Source of the DNA: Streptomyces mashuensis
Lineage (GTDB): Bacteria; Actinomycetota; Actinomycetes; Streptomycetales; Streptomycetaceae
Direction of reading: 5' to 3'
DNA length: 64,000 nucleotides
Assembly (NCBI RefSeq): GCF_014654785.1
Contig: NZ_BNBD01000008.1
Location: 240,943 to 304,942, forward strand
The position numbers and the translations under genes are program-made. Each line of letters opens with the position of its first letter. The stretch's first letter is position 1. This document shows, one piece after another, positions 42,263 through 50,255 of the stretch. A model generated the notes under the pieces. The model was not told where the DNA came from. It made no database searches and worked only from the letters and a program-made list of their open reading frames with translations.

Positions 42263-42293
42263 ATCGGATTCACGAATAGTTTGGGAATCCGAA
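42263..42293. promoter_or_regulatory. Candidate MarR operator in divergent promoter
   Basis: Left arm ATCGGATTCACGAA (42263-42276) and right arm TTTGGGAATCCGAA (42280-42293) form an imperfect 14-bp inverted repeat (11 of 14 positions) with a 3-bp centre, and the inner CGGATTC/GAATCCG match is perfect. It lies 19 bp before the marR start and is suited to control both divergent genes. Confidence 0.55.
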
Positions 42294-42311
42294 GCATCTA
42301 CACTGCGCAGT

Positions 42312-42806
42312 ATGCCGCACGCCCCCGCCGACCGGGAACCACCCCGGCTGCCGACCCCCGAGGAGACCGAGGCCATCGGCCTCGTGCCGCTCCTCTCGCC
42401 CTACATCCGCCACGCCCGCGAGGAGATGCCCGCGTCGCTGCGCGCCACGTTCGACAGCCACGGGCTGACGGCCCGGCACGGCGCCGTCCTCCCCCAGCTG
42501 CTGGCGGAACAACCGCTGGCGGTGAGCGAACTGGCCCGGCGCATGCGGGTGTCGCTGTCCACGGCCAGCGAACTGGTGGGCGCCCTGAGCCGGGCCGGCC
42601 TGGTCGTGCGCGGGGAGGACCCGGCGAACCGGCGGCGTACCCTCGTCGCCCTCGCCGACGAGCACCGGGAGGCCGTCGCGGAGTTCATAGCGGCCCGCTC
42701 GGGGCCGCTGCTGCGCGCCCTCGACAGCCTGTCGCCGCGCGACCGGGCGGGGTTCGTCGCCGGCCTGACGGCCTGGGCCCGCGAGGCGCAGGCGTCGGGG
42801 GGCTGA
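42312..42806 (+). CDS. MarR family transcriptional regulator
   Basis: A 164-residue winged-helix regulator. Its recognition segment is VSELARRMRVSLSTASELVG, and the wing region is GLVVRGEDPANRRRTLVALA with the conserved D-x-x-x-R-R pattern. The N-terminal helix contains the dimerisation sequence LSPYIRHAREEMPASLRATF. It is divergent from the questin-oxidase-like gene with an imperfect inverted repeat in between, so it probably represses that gene and itself. No ribosome site is strong at ATG 42312. Confidence 0.85.
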   Translation: MPHAPADREPPRLPTPEETEAIGLVPLLSPYIRHAREEMPASLRATFDSHGLTARHGAVLPQLLAEQPLAVSELARRMRVSLSTASELVGALSRAGLVVRGEDPANRRRTLVALADEHREAVAEFIAARSGPLLRALDSLSPRDRAGFVAGLTAWAREAQASGG

Positions 42807-42821
42807 GGCAGCGGTCCGGGG

Positions 42822-42845
42822 CGCCGGCCGACCCGGTGGCCGGCG
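42822..42845 (+). terminator. Hairpin after the marR gene
   Basis: CGCCGGCC (42822-42829) pairs with GGCCGGCG (42838-42845) around an 8-base loop, 15 bp past the marR stop and before the next gene. The stem is short but all GC. Confidence 0.4.
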
Positions 42846-42873
42846 GTCCGGCGGGCCGTCCGACAATCGGTGC

Positions 42874-43482
42874 GTGAACGCTCCGATCGCCCGTCACCAG
42901 GGCCCCCCGTGGCCCGCCCTCTCCGCGCTGGCCGTCTCCACCGCGACGCTGCTCGTGGAGGAGGCCCTGGCCGCGGTGGTGCTCTGGGTGTGGGGCCTGA
43001 CCCGTCCGGGCACCCCGGGGGACGGCGACGAGGGCGGCGCGGCGTTCGTGCTGTTCGGCCTCCCGCTGATCGTGGGCGCGGCGGCGGTGGTGGCCCTGGT
43101 GGTGACGCTCGTCCTCGTCCTGCCCACCGTCGCCCTCGCCGCCCGCGCAGCGAAGCGGTACGGCCGCCCGGGGGCCTGGTGGTGGCTGCCCGCCACCGCG
43201 GCCGCCGTGTCGGCCCTCACGGTCGGGGCGGCCGGAACCGCCGTGGCCCTGCTGGGCGGCGGAGCCGCAGCGCCCCTGGCGTACGCGGCGTGGTGGCTGG
43301 TCGTGCTCGTTCTCGTGCTGCCGGCCGGGCTGCTGGTCCGCCGGGACGTACGGCGCACGGCCCGCGGCCTGGCCCCCGCGTCCCTGGCACGCACGGTGCT
43401 CCTCCGCGGCTGCGGCGGGCTCCTGGCCTTCGTGGTGACGTTGCTCCTGTCGGCGGTGGCGGCCGAGTCCCTCCTGGGCTAG
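42874..43482 (+). CDS. Membrane protein of unknown function
   Basis: A 202-residue protein with about five hydrophobic segments, for example ALSALAVSTATLLVEEALAA, LPLIVGAAAVVALVVTLVLV and GGLLAFVVTLLLSAVAAESL. Between spans there are short acidic (GDGDEGG) and basic (RAAKRYGRPG, RRDVRRTARG) loops. It starts at GTG 42874. No signature residues or family are recognised. It may share a transcript with the small acidic protein gene that follows. Confidence 0.6.
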   Translation: MNAPIARHQGPPWPALSALAVSTATLLVEEALAAVVLWVWGLTRPGTPGDGDEGGAAFVLFGLPLIVGAAAVVALVVTLVLVLPTVALAARAAKRYGRPGAWWWLPATAAAVSALTVGAAGTAVALLGGGAAAPLAYAAWWLVVLVLVLPAGLLVRRDVRRTARGLAPASLARTVLLRGCGGLLAFVVTLLLSAVAAESLLG

Positions 43483-43533
43483 TCGCCGCGCGCCGAGTTG
43501 CGGGGGCGAACGGCGCGATCAACAGTGGACGGC

Positions 43534-43863
43534 ATGGCCGAACCCCTCACCGAACTCGCCGACGGCGACGACGCCGGACCCCCGGCCGGCGCCGGTGACC
43601 TCGCCGGCGCCCTGGCCGACGACGCCCCCGGCGCCCTGGACGAGCCCGACGGCTCCGGCGACCCCGAAGACCTGGTCGCGCCGTACCGGGAGATGGCCCT
43701 CCGCATGGAGCACGACCCCGAGTTCTGCGCCAACATGCTGCGCCTGAACCCGGATCCGGCCTTCCGCGACGACATGACCGAACTCAATCCGGGCCTCCGC
43801 GACATCCTGGACCGGATGCCCTGGCCCTCGTCGCAGCCCGGCGGCCCCGGCGTCACCGGCTGA
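43534..43863 (+). CDS. Small acidic hypothetical protein
   Basis: A 109-residue protein. The N-terminal half is Asp/Gly/Pro/Ala-rich and probably disordered (ELADGDDAGPPAGAGD). The C-terminal half has a conserved-looking helical unit (YREMALRMEHDPEFCANMLR, LNPDPAFRDDMTELNP) with a repeated LNPD/LNPG pattern. No family is recognised. The start ATG at 43534 is weakly supported; the frame is open a little further upstream. Confidence 0.5.
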   Translation: MAEPLTELADGDDAGPPAGAGDLAGALADDAPGALDEPDGSGDPEDLVAPYREMALRMEHDPEFCANMLRLNPDPAFRDDMTELNPGLRDILDRMPWPSSQPGGPGVTG

Positions 43864-43893
43864 GCCACCACCCGCCCACGGGCACGCAATCCG

Positions 43894-44595
43894 TCAGCCG
43901 ACGCCCACGCGGGCCTCCCCGGCTCCGGCCTCGGCCTGGCGCCGGGCACCGCGGGCACGGGCCTTCTTGCCGTAGGCGACGGTCCAGGCGATAAGAGCGG
44001 CGGGGAAGCCGTACCCCAGCACCGCGTTGACACCGATCATGGCCTGCGTCGGCAGGAGGTACGACAGCCCGATACGGGTGACGGCCTCGACCACGTACCC
44101 CACGCCCCACACGAGCGTGATCAGGCGGATCATCCGCCGGAAGCCCTCGTACTCGTCCCAGAGGCCCTGCCAGCGCGCCAGCCCCTCCTTGCTGCCGTCG
44201 GTGCCGAACTTCCGCCCGAAGTAGAACATCAGCGGGCGCCGGGCAGCCAGGCTCGCCAGGCAGACCACTCCGAACAGCCCCGTGACGGCGGAGTCCTTGA
44301 CCAGCAGCAGGTGCGACGAGTGCGGGCCTATGACGGTGACCACCAGCGTCAGCGCCAGGAAGATGAGAGTGATCACCGCGAACTCGTCGATCCGCCGGTG
44401 CCAGATCAGGTACACGACGGTGTCCACCACGGGCCAGACCCCGGAGACGACGAGGGCGGAGAACCCGCTCCACCCCGCACCGGTGAGCCAGTGGTACGTC
44501 AGCAGCGGCAGCACCACGTTGCAGACGATGGACAGTGCCCAGCTGAGCACAGTGGCGGTGGTCACGCGGCGCGGCGCCGGCGGTTGGTCAATCAC
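43894..44595 (-). CDS. VC0807-like integral membrane protein
   Basis: A 233-residue membrane protein with about six hydrophobic segments. The pattern LPLLTYHWLTGAGWSGFSAL, SGVWPVVDTVVYLIWHRRID and EFAVITLIFLALTLV resembles the VC0807 family, in which a conserved Trp-Pro and an Arg-Arg-x-Asp follow the second span. The later motif KEGLARWQGLWDEYEGFRRM lies in a cytoplasmic loop. GTG 44595 has GGGGGGA upstream and gives a complete first span. It is divergent from the LysR gene, so the regulator may control it. Transport or enzymatic role is unknown. Confidence 0.7.
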   Translation of the reverse strand: MIDQPPAPRRVTTATVLSWALSIVCNVVLPLLTYHWLTGAGWSGFSALVVSGVWPVVDTVVYLIWHRRIDEFAVITLIFLALTLVVTVIGPHSSHLLLVKDSAVTGLFGVVCLASLAARRPLMFYFGRKFGTDGSKEGLARWQGLWDEYEGFRRMIRLITLVWGVGYVVEAVTRIGLSYLLPTQAMIGVNAVLGYGFPAALIAWTVAYGKKARARGARRQAEAGAGEARVGVG

Positions 44596-44715
44596 CGTTC
44601 CCCCCAAGATCGAAAGTGGCTCGTGACGGTAGGCGATGGCTCGCTCCCGGGCAAGCCGGCGCGAACGCCGTACCCGCCTGCGCCGGGTGGCGCACGGTGC
44701 TGTTGACTGCGGTCC

Positions 44716-45708
44716 GTGCCCCACGACGTCTACCCCCGACTGCTCCGTGCGTTCACCGCCGTTGCCGAAGAACTGCACTTCACACGCGCGGCCGCCCGGC
44801 TGTACGTGGCCCAGCAGGCGCTCAGCCGGGACATCCGCCGCCTTGAACGGGAGCTGGGCGCCGAGCTGTTCACCCGCACGACACGCGCCGTCTCCCTCAC
44901 CGACGAGGGCCGTCGCCTGCTGCCCTACGCCCGCCGGGTGCTGGCCGCCTACGACGACCTGGCCGCCGCCTGCGCGGACACCGGCACCGGCCGCCCCTTG
45001 CTCGTCGACGTCGGCGCCCACGCCAGCACCGGCCACCGGATCGTGACGGAGGCCCGGCGCGCCGCCCCCGAACTCGAACTGGTCTGCCGCTATCACACCG
45101 GCCTCACGGGGGCCGCCGGCCACCTCCTCGCGGGCCGCCTCGACGTGTCCTTCGGCCGCGTCGCCGGCCTCGCCCCCGGCGTCCGGGCCGGGCTCGCGCA
45201 CCGGCCGGTACGCCTGGAACCCATGGCCGTCCTGCTGCGGGAGGACCATCCGCTGGCCGCGCACGCGCACGTGCCCCTGGCCGCCCTGCGCGGCGAAACC
45301 CTCTACGCGGCCGACGGCAACCCGGCCACCGCCGAGTGGACCGACCTCGCCCGGCGGCTGTTCGCGGGCTACGGCATCGAGATGGCCGAACCCTTCCCCG
45401 GGATCGAGGGCCAGGACGAGTTCGTCCGCGTCGTGCACCGCCGGCGCTGGTCGGTCCTGGCGAGCGTGGAGTTCGCCGACGTCCCGGGGATGGTCCTCCG
45501 GCCCCTGACCGGCCCGGTGCCGCTGTCCCCCGTGGCCATGGTCTGGCGCCGGGGCCTGCGCCACCCGGGCCTCGACGCCCTCCACGCCGCCGCCCGCCGC
45601 CTCGGCGCCGCCCACGACTGGCTCGCCCGCCCGCCCGGCGCCTGGCTGCCGGAGGAGGACGCCGAGCTCATGGGCTGCTCGGGGGCCCCGGCCGCGTCCG
45701 GCGGCTGA
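44716..45708 (+). CDS. LysR family transcriptional regulator
   Basis: A 330-residue LysR regulator starting at GTG 44716. The N-terminal winged HTH is RAFTAVAEELHFTRAAARLY with VAQQALSRDIRRLERELGAE, ending in LFTRTTRAVSLTDEGRRLL. The effector domain follows from about residue 90, with the usual HPLAAHAHVPLAAL hinge sequence. It is divergent from the VC0807-like membrane protein, the classical LysR target arrangement. No T-N11-A box stands out clearly in the 120-bp gap. The inducer is unknown. Confidence 0.88.
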   Translation: MPHDVYPRLLRAFTAVAEELHFTRAAARLYVAQQALSRDIRRLERELGAELFTRTTRAVSLTDEGRRLLPYARRVLAAYDDLAAACADTGTGRPLLVDVGAHASTGHRIVTEARRAAPELELVCRYHTGLTGAAGHLLAGRLDVSFGRVAGLAPGVRAGLAHRPVRLEPMAVLLREDHPLAAHAHVPLAALRGETLYAADGNPATAEWTDLARRLFAGYGIEMAEPFPGIEGQDEFVRVVHRRRWSVLASVEFADVPGMVLRPLTGPVPLSPVAMVWRRGLRHPGLDALHAAARRLGAAHDWLARPPGAWLPEEDAELMGCSGAPAASGG

Positions 45709-45787
45709 GGAGTCGGGGCGGCAGGCCAGCAGCGGTGGCCACACGCCCCACGCCGCGCGTCCGGCGGAACGGCCGGAGGACCGGGGC

Positions 45788-47080
45788 TCAGCCGTTGCGG
45801 GTCACCGCGTCGGCTATGCGCTGCGTCATCCGCATCTGGGTCCGGTCGCGGTGGGTGGGGTTGAAGGAGTACACGACGCGGCGCTGCTGGTCCTTGGTGG
45901 CGAACATGCCGGAGTTGTAGCCGTAGCGCTCACCGGTCTTGCCCCACATGGTCATGCCGTTCACGGTGACCGTCTGCAGGCCCATGCTGTAGCGGGCCGG
46001 ACTGCCGTCGACCATGCGGACGTCGCCGGACGGCAGCGTGAACATCCTGTCCAGGGTGGCCCGCGGGAGCAGCTCGCCGGAGAAGAGCGCGGTCATGAAC
46101 CGCTCCAGGTCCCGGCTGGTGGAGATCATCTCGCCTTCGCCCCAGGCCTCCGACTGGTTGAACACCGTGGCGTCGCTCAGCGTCCCGTCGGCCAGCGCCA
46201 GGTAGCCGTGCACGTGCGGGCCGTGGATGCGCGGGTCGTCGCCCGCGACCGACGTGTCGTGGAGGCCCAGGGGGCGCAGGATGCGCCTGCCGATCTCCGT
46301 GCCGTAGGAGTGGCCCGTCACCTTCTCGACGAGCAGGGCGGCCAGGACGTAGTTGATGCCCCGGTACTCCTGCCGGGTGCCCGGCGCGAACTTCATGGGG
46401 CCGTGGCTGACCGCCGCCACCGCCTGCTGCGGGGTCCGCCGGTCGTAGCGGTGTTGCAGCACCTTCTCGGGCGTGCTCATGTCCGGCAGGCCGGGGCCGC
46501 TCTCGTCGGGCAGCCCGCTGGTGTGGTCGAGGAGCTGCCCGACGGTGATCGGCGGGTACCCGGCCGGCAGGACGCCCGGCAGGTACCGCTGCACCGGCGC
46601 GTCCAGGTCCACCCTGCCCTGGGCCGACAGCTGCAGCACGACCGTGGCGACGAAGACCTTGGTGATGCTGCCGATGCGGAACTTGTCGCCGGCGGTCACC
46701 TTGCGTCCGGTCCGCAGGTCGGCGGCGCCGGCGGCGCCGTACCAGCGGCCCGACACGCCGCTGACGCTGATCTGCGCCGCGGTGGCCTGCGGGTCGTCGA
46801 GCTGCGCGACGGCGGCTTGCAGGGCCTGGATGTCGAGCCGGAGCGCCGCCTCCCGCCCCGCCCGGGCGGGCGACGGTGCGGGCGCGGGCCCAAGTGCCGC
46901 CACGGCGGCCCCGACCGGCAGGGCGCCCGTCAGCAGGAGTGCCCCCGCGAGGGCACCGCCTAGCAGGGCGCGGCGTGGTGGGGCAACGCCACGATGCAAG
47001 ACGGGAGACGGAGCGGGAGACGAAGGCGTACGACTGGCGGAGAAGCCGGAGCGGCCGGAGAGAAAGGTCATGCCGACCAT
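45788..47080 (-). CDS. Exported serine hydrolase (beta-lactamase/D-Ala-D-Ala peptidase family)
   Basis: A 430-residue precursor with an N-terminal export signal (RRALLGGALAGALLLTGALP). The catalytic domain has the S-x-x-K tetrad SITK (Ser138, Lys141), HTSGLPD after the second helix, and WGKTGERYGY, the K-T-G triad around residue 377. The usual Y-S-N box is replaced by YRGINY, so the Asn of the Y-x-N motif is not in its normal place, which may change acylation chemistry. ATG 47080 is the outermost start; ATG 47071 has better ribosome-site spacing. A cluster of four TCAGGG half-sites lies just upstream. Probable role in peptidoglycan or ester hydrolysis outside the cell. Confidence 0.85.
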   Translation of the reverse strand: MVGMTFLSGRSGFSASRTPSSPAPSPVLHRGVAPPRRALLGGALAGALLLTGALPVGAAVAALGPAPAPSPARAGREAALRLDIQALQAAVAQLDDPQATAAQISVSGVSGRWYGAAGAADLRTGRKVTAGDKFRIGSITKVFVATVVLQLSAQGRVDLDAPVQRYLPGVLPAGYPPITVGQLLDHTSGLPDESGPGLPDMSTPEKVLQHRYDRRTPQQAVAAVSHGPMKFAPGTRQEYRGINYVLAALLVEKVTGHSYGTEIGRRILRPLGLHDTSVAGDDPRIHGPHVHGYLALADGTLSDATVFNQSEAWGEGEMISTSRDLERFMTALFSGELLPRATLDRMFTLPSGDVRMVDGSPARYSMGLQTVTVNGMTMWGKTGERYGYNSGMFATKDQQRRVVYSFNPTHRDRTQMRMTQRIADAVTRNG

Positions 47081-47105
47081 GCTTCCGGCCCGCCCGCCCC
47101 ACGCC

Positions 47106-47158
47106 CATCAGGGAAGACCCCGGCCAAGCCCTGACCCGCCCCTGATGCGCTGTCAGGG
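47106..47158. promoter_or_regulatory. Four TCAGGG half-sites upstream of the serine hydrolase
   Basis: CATCAGGG (47106-47113) pairs with CCCTGATG (47140-47147), and CCCTGAC (47129-47135) pairs with GTCAGGG (47152-47158). The two interleaved inverted repeats share the hexamer TCAGGG. They lie 26-78 bp before the serine-hydrolase start and could be operator sites for an unidentified regulator. Confidence 0.4.
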
Positions 47159-47302
47159 GTGCCCCGCCCCTCGCCTCTGCACCCCGCCTCCGCCCTGCCT
47201 CTCCCCCCACCTCCGCCGCAAGCGCGGAAACGTTCACCCGCCCAGCGGGCACCACCCGCGCGCACGTGCCGCCTCCCCCATTCCCCCTGGCACACTGCGC
47301 CC

Positions 47303-47569
47303 ATGACGACCTGTGAGGACCTGGCCGACGCTCCGCCGGACGCGGCGCCCTCCCCCACCGCCGAAGGCTGCGCCGACTGCCTGGCCCTGGGCCGGCAGGA
47401 CTGGGTGCACCTCCGTCTCTGCCTGGCCTGCGGCCACGTCGGCTGCTGCGACAGCTCGCCGCTGAAGCACGCCACGGCCCACTTCCACGACACCAGCCAC
47501 CCCGTGATCCGGTCGTTCGAGCCCGGCGAGGAGTGGCGCTGGTGCTACGTGCACGAGATCGTGGGCTGA
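47303..47569 (+). CDS. UBP-type zinc-finger protein
   Basis: An 88-residue protein made up of one zf-UBP domain. The metal ligands are seen as GCADC, LRLCLACGHVGCCDSS and KHATAHFHDTSHPV, giving the Cys/His pattern that binds two or three zinc ions, and the domain ends RSFEPGEEWRWCYVHE. In eukaryotes this fold binds ubiquitin C-termini. Streptomycetes lack ubiquitin, so the bacterial ligand is unknown. Its 3' end overlaps the convergent histidine phosphatase gene by 25 bp. Confidence 0.88.
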   Translation: MTTCEDLADAPPDAAPSPTAEGCADCLALGRQDWVHLRLCLACGHVGCCDSSPLKHATAHFHDTSHPVIRSFEPGEEWRWCYVHEIVG

Positions 47570-48306
47570 CCGCCGTCCCCGGTCCCCCGGAAGTGCCCCG
47601 TGTCCCCGAACGCCACCGGCCGCAGCACGCCGCCATCACCGTCCCAGCGGGACAGGGAGGCGTTGGGCACCGGGCGGCCGGGCGGGACGGGGCTGCCCAG
47701 GCCGGCCAGCGCGTGGCCCACCGTCACCACCACGGCGTCGTGGGCGACGACCAGCACCCGCTGCCCGGCAGCCGCGACGTGCAGTTCGGTCAGCAGGTCC
47801 CGGACACGCACCGTCACATCGGCGAGCGACTCACCGCCCGGCGGGCGGTAGAACCACTCCCCCACGCGTTCCCGGCGCGCCGCCTCCGCCGGGGCGTGCT
47901 CGCGCACCGCCAGAGGTGAGTACAGCTCGAGCGTGCCCATCTCACGGTCGCGCAGGCGCTCGTCGACCAGGGCCGGCGGGGGCTCGTACACCTCCGTCGC
48001 GCGCACCTCGGCCGCCATGAACTCCCACGTCTGGAGCGCCCGGACGTAGGGGGAGCACAGCACGCGCTGCGGCCGGTCCGCCGGCCCGAGGCCGGCCAGC
48101 CAGCGGCCCACGACGCGTGCCTGCGCCCGGCCCAGCTCCGACAACGGCACCCGCGCGTCACTGCCCTCCGGCCCGTCCGGCGGGAGGGCAGTGCTGCCGG
48201 TGCGTTCCGCCTCCGCGAACCGTACGTTGGCCGTGCTCTCGCCGTGCCGTACGACCGTCAGCCGCGCGAGCCCGCAGCGCAGCGGTACGGGGACCGGTTC
48301 CGCCAT
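47545..48306 (-). CDS. Histidine phosphatase family protein (phosphoglycerate-mutase-like)
   Basis: A 253-residue branch 1 histidine phosphatase. The catalytic RHG motif is VVRHGESTAN, with the first catalytic His at about residue 20. LCSPYVRALQTWEF supplies the second Arg, RDREMGTLE the acid, and VVAHDAVVVT the second catalytic His. It is longer than small phosphatases of this family owing to an insertion (AVREHAPAEAARRERVGEWF) that resembles the large MSMEG-type actinomycete members. It is cytoplasmic. The substrate could be a phosphorylated metabolite or protein. Confidence 0.88.
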   Translation of the reverse strand: MAEPVPVPLRCGLARLTVVRHGESTANVRFAEAERTGSTALPPDGPEGSDARVPLSELGRAQARVVGRWLAGLGPADRPQRVLCSPYVRALQTWEFMAAEVRATEVYEPPPALVDERLRDREMGTLELYSPLAVREHAPAEAARRERVGEWFYRPPGGESLADVTVRVRDLLTELHVAAAGQRVLVVAHDAVVVTVGHALAGLGSPVPPGRPVPNASLSRWDGDGGVLRPVAFGDTGHFRGTGDGGQPTISCT

Positions 48307-48352
48307 GGGTCGCCCTCCCTTCGCCCTCGCGCCGGGCCGGGCGGCCGGCGCG

Positions 48353-48967
48353 TCACATGCCCAAGGCTGCCAGGCGGCGGTCCACCTCGTCGGCGGTGGC
48401 GTGGCCGCGGGCCACGGCGACCGTACGGCCGCCGGCCTCGGCGACCAGCGTGGGGAACGCGTCGACGCCCAGCCGGGCGGCGCGCCGGAAGTCGCCCTCG
48501 GCCGCGGCCCGCGCCGCGGGCGCGGTGAAGGCGGCGGCGACGGCGTCGCCGTCCAGGCCGGCGTCCCCGGCCACCTTCCGGTACGTGGCGGGGTCCGACA
48601 GGCTGAGGCCGTCGACGTAGAAGGCGCGCTGGAGCGCGGCGGCCAGCTCGGCCGCCCGGCCCGGGGCGGCCTCGCGGAGCGCGGCCATGCCCCGGGCGGC
48701 GTCGTCGGAGTCCATCACGAACGAACCGTCGGCGATCAGCCGGTCGTACGCCGGGCCGAACTCGGCGCCCGTCAGCTCGCTGATCTTCGCGTTGGCGCCC
48801 CGGACGTAACCGAACTCGCGGATCGGCACCCGGCGCGCACCGGTGAACAGGCCGCCGGAGACCACCTCCACGGGGACGTCGGGGTGGCGTCCGGCGACGT
48901 CGAGCAGCGTGCGGGAGAACCCGTGCGACCAGCCGCAGTAGGCGTCGAAGACGTAGACGAGCTTCAT
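48353..48967 (-). CDS. DsbA-family (FrnE-like) thioredoxin-fold protein
   Basis: A 204-residue DsbA-like protein without signal peptide. The redox site at residues 11-14 is CGWS, not C-x-x-C, so it cannot form the usual disulfide and would act, if at all, by a monothiol or glutathione-transferase-like mechanism. The helical insertion (residues about 60-150) and the cis-Pro region DAFPTLVAEAGG are in place. It starts at ATG 48967. The upstream region contains repeated GATGCA units (minus strand, about 49014-49029), possibly an operator. Confidence 0.82.
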   Translation of the reverse strand: MKLVYVFDAYCGWSHGFSRTLLDVAGRHPDVPVEVVSGGLFTGARRVPIREFGYVRGANAKISELTGAEFGPAYDRLIADGSFVMDSDDAARGMAALREAAPGRAAELAAALQRAFYVDGLSLSDPATYRKVAGDAGLDGDAVAAAFTAPAARAAAEGDFRRAARLGVDAFPTLVAEAGGRTVAVARGHATADEVDRRLAALGM

Positions 48968-49200
48968 GGGGACCTGACCTGTGAGGAAGGGGGCGGAGGG
49001 CCGACCGGGCCCTCGAATGCATCTGCATCAACAGTAACTGTCACGTCAGGCATTCCGGGGCCACCCCCGCCCGTCTCTGTGACCTTCGTCTCTTTCACGT
49101 CAGCCGGATGTCAGGCCCCGTTGCCAGCATCAGGGACCGTCCCGCCCTGGAACGCAACCGGAAACACACCGGAAAGCAGAGCAGAAAGGCAGGCACCTCC

Positions 49201-49716
49201 ATGCCCGTCGCCCCGCCCAGGCGAAGAACCCGGACCCGGCCCCCGCTCGGGGCACGGACGCGCCGCGCCGCCACCGTCGCCGCTCTCGCAGGCATCGCGA
49301 TGCTGCCCCTCGCCACGCCCGCCTCCGCCGGCGCGCAGGAGGACGCACCCGCCGAGTGCCAGGTGCGCCCCGCCCAGATGCACACCGACTGGACTCCCAT
49401 GACCTTCACCGGGGACGTCGTCTGCCCGAACCAGACGGGGGTCAGCACCCGGGTGCAGTCCACGACGGCCAGCCCGGTGAACGGGCAGATGATGTACTCC
49501 CCCAGCTGGCTCGTGTGCTGGAAGCCCGGCACGCCGCTCCAGGACAGCGACGTCTGGTACTACACGCAGGCCGACACCGTCTCCGGCAACAAGCGCACCA
49601 AGGGCTGGGGCTACCTCCACGCCTCGGAGGTCACGGTGCCCCGCCACCCCGTGCCGGGCCTGAACCGGTGCACCTGGTCCGACCCCCTCATGCCCCGCAC
49701 GACCACGGGAGAGTGA
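49201..49716 (+). CDS. Secreted four-cysteine protein A
   Basis: A 171-residue precursor starting at ATG 49201. A long basic n-region (PVAPPRRRTRTRPPLGARTR) precedes a Sec core (AATVAALAGIAMLPLA, cleavage near ASA). The mature protein of about 120 residues has four Cys in the motifs ECQVRP, VVCPNQ, LVCWKP and RCTWSD, probably two disulfides, and the segments PSWLVCW, VWYYTQ and KGWGYLHASEV. It is paralogous to the gene five bases downstream and the two should be co-transcribed. The fold looks beta-rich. No family is recognised. A surface or extracellular binding role is likely. Confidence 0.7.
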   Translation: MPVAPPRRRTRTRPPLGARTRRAATVAALAGIAMLPLATPASAGAQEDAPAECQVRPAQMHTDWTPMTFTGDVVCPNQTGVSTRVQSTTASPVNGQMMYSPSWLVCWKPGTPLQDSDVWYYTQADTVSGNKRTKGWGYLHASEVTVPRHPVPGLNRCTWSDPLMPRTTTGE

Positions 49717-49721
49717 GCGAC

Positions 49722-50177
49722 ATGGGAACCGCACCGCACCGCCCCCGGGCCTGGACGGCCCTCGCGCTCGCCGCGGGCATCCTGGTCACCGGCGCGCCCG
49801 TCGCCCTCGCGGCGGCCCCGGAGGCGGCCGGCACCACCGCCGACGCCACCTGCGCGATGCGCGGCGGCCAGGCCCACCGCGACAACCTGGGCAACATCTT
49901 CACCACCGACCTGTACTGCGACAACCTGCCCTCCGACGTGATGGGCCGGTCCTCCTTCGACGCCCCGGTCACCGGCCGGATCAAGCGCTCCCCGAGCTGG
50001 TTCACCTGCTGGACGGAGGGCGAGGCCCCCGTCGGCCAGACCAGGGTCTGGTACTACACGCAGGGCGACGAGGTCGTGGCCCAGCCCGGCCTCAAGGGCT
50101 GGGGCGTCGTGCCCGCGCGTGTCGTCGAGGCACCCCAGCACCCCTTCCCCGGCCTGCCGCGCTGCCCCTGGGTCTGA
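49722..50177 (+). CDS. Secreted four-cysteine protein B (paralogue of A)
   Basis: A 151-residue precursor with a Sec signal (RPRAWTALALAAGILVTGAP, cleavage near ALA). The mature part keeps the four Cys of protein A in the same order (TCAMRG, LYCDNL, FTCWTE, RCPWV) and shares PSWFTCW, VWYYTQGD and KGWGVVPA. Sequence outside these motifs differs, so the duplication is old. ATG 49722 follows GGGAGAG only five bases after the previous stop, indicating an operon. The products may form a complex. Confidence 0.7.
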   Translation: MGTAPHRPRAWTALALAAGILVTGAPVALAAAPEAAGTTADATCAMRGGQAHRDNLGNIFTTDLYCDNLPSDVMGRSSFDAPVTGRIKRSPSWFTCWTEGEAPVGQTRVWYYTQGDEVVAQPGLKGWGVVPARVVEAPQHPFPGLPRCPWV

Positions 50178-50255
50178 CCCGGGCCGTCCCGCCGCACCTC
50201 CCGCCGCACCGTCCCGCCGTCCGCCGTCCCGTCCCGTTCCGTCCTGGAGAACCCC

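Noticed and set aside
45709..45787. CGGCTGAG and CTCAGCCG at the ends of the convergent LysR and serine hydrolase genes as a terminator
   Set aside because: The arms are separated by about 75 bases, so a stable intrinsic terminator is unlikely; the similarity reflects Gly-stop and Asn-Gly-stop codons.
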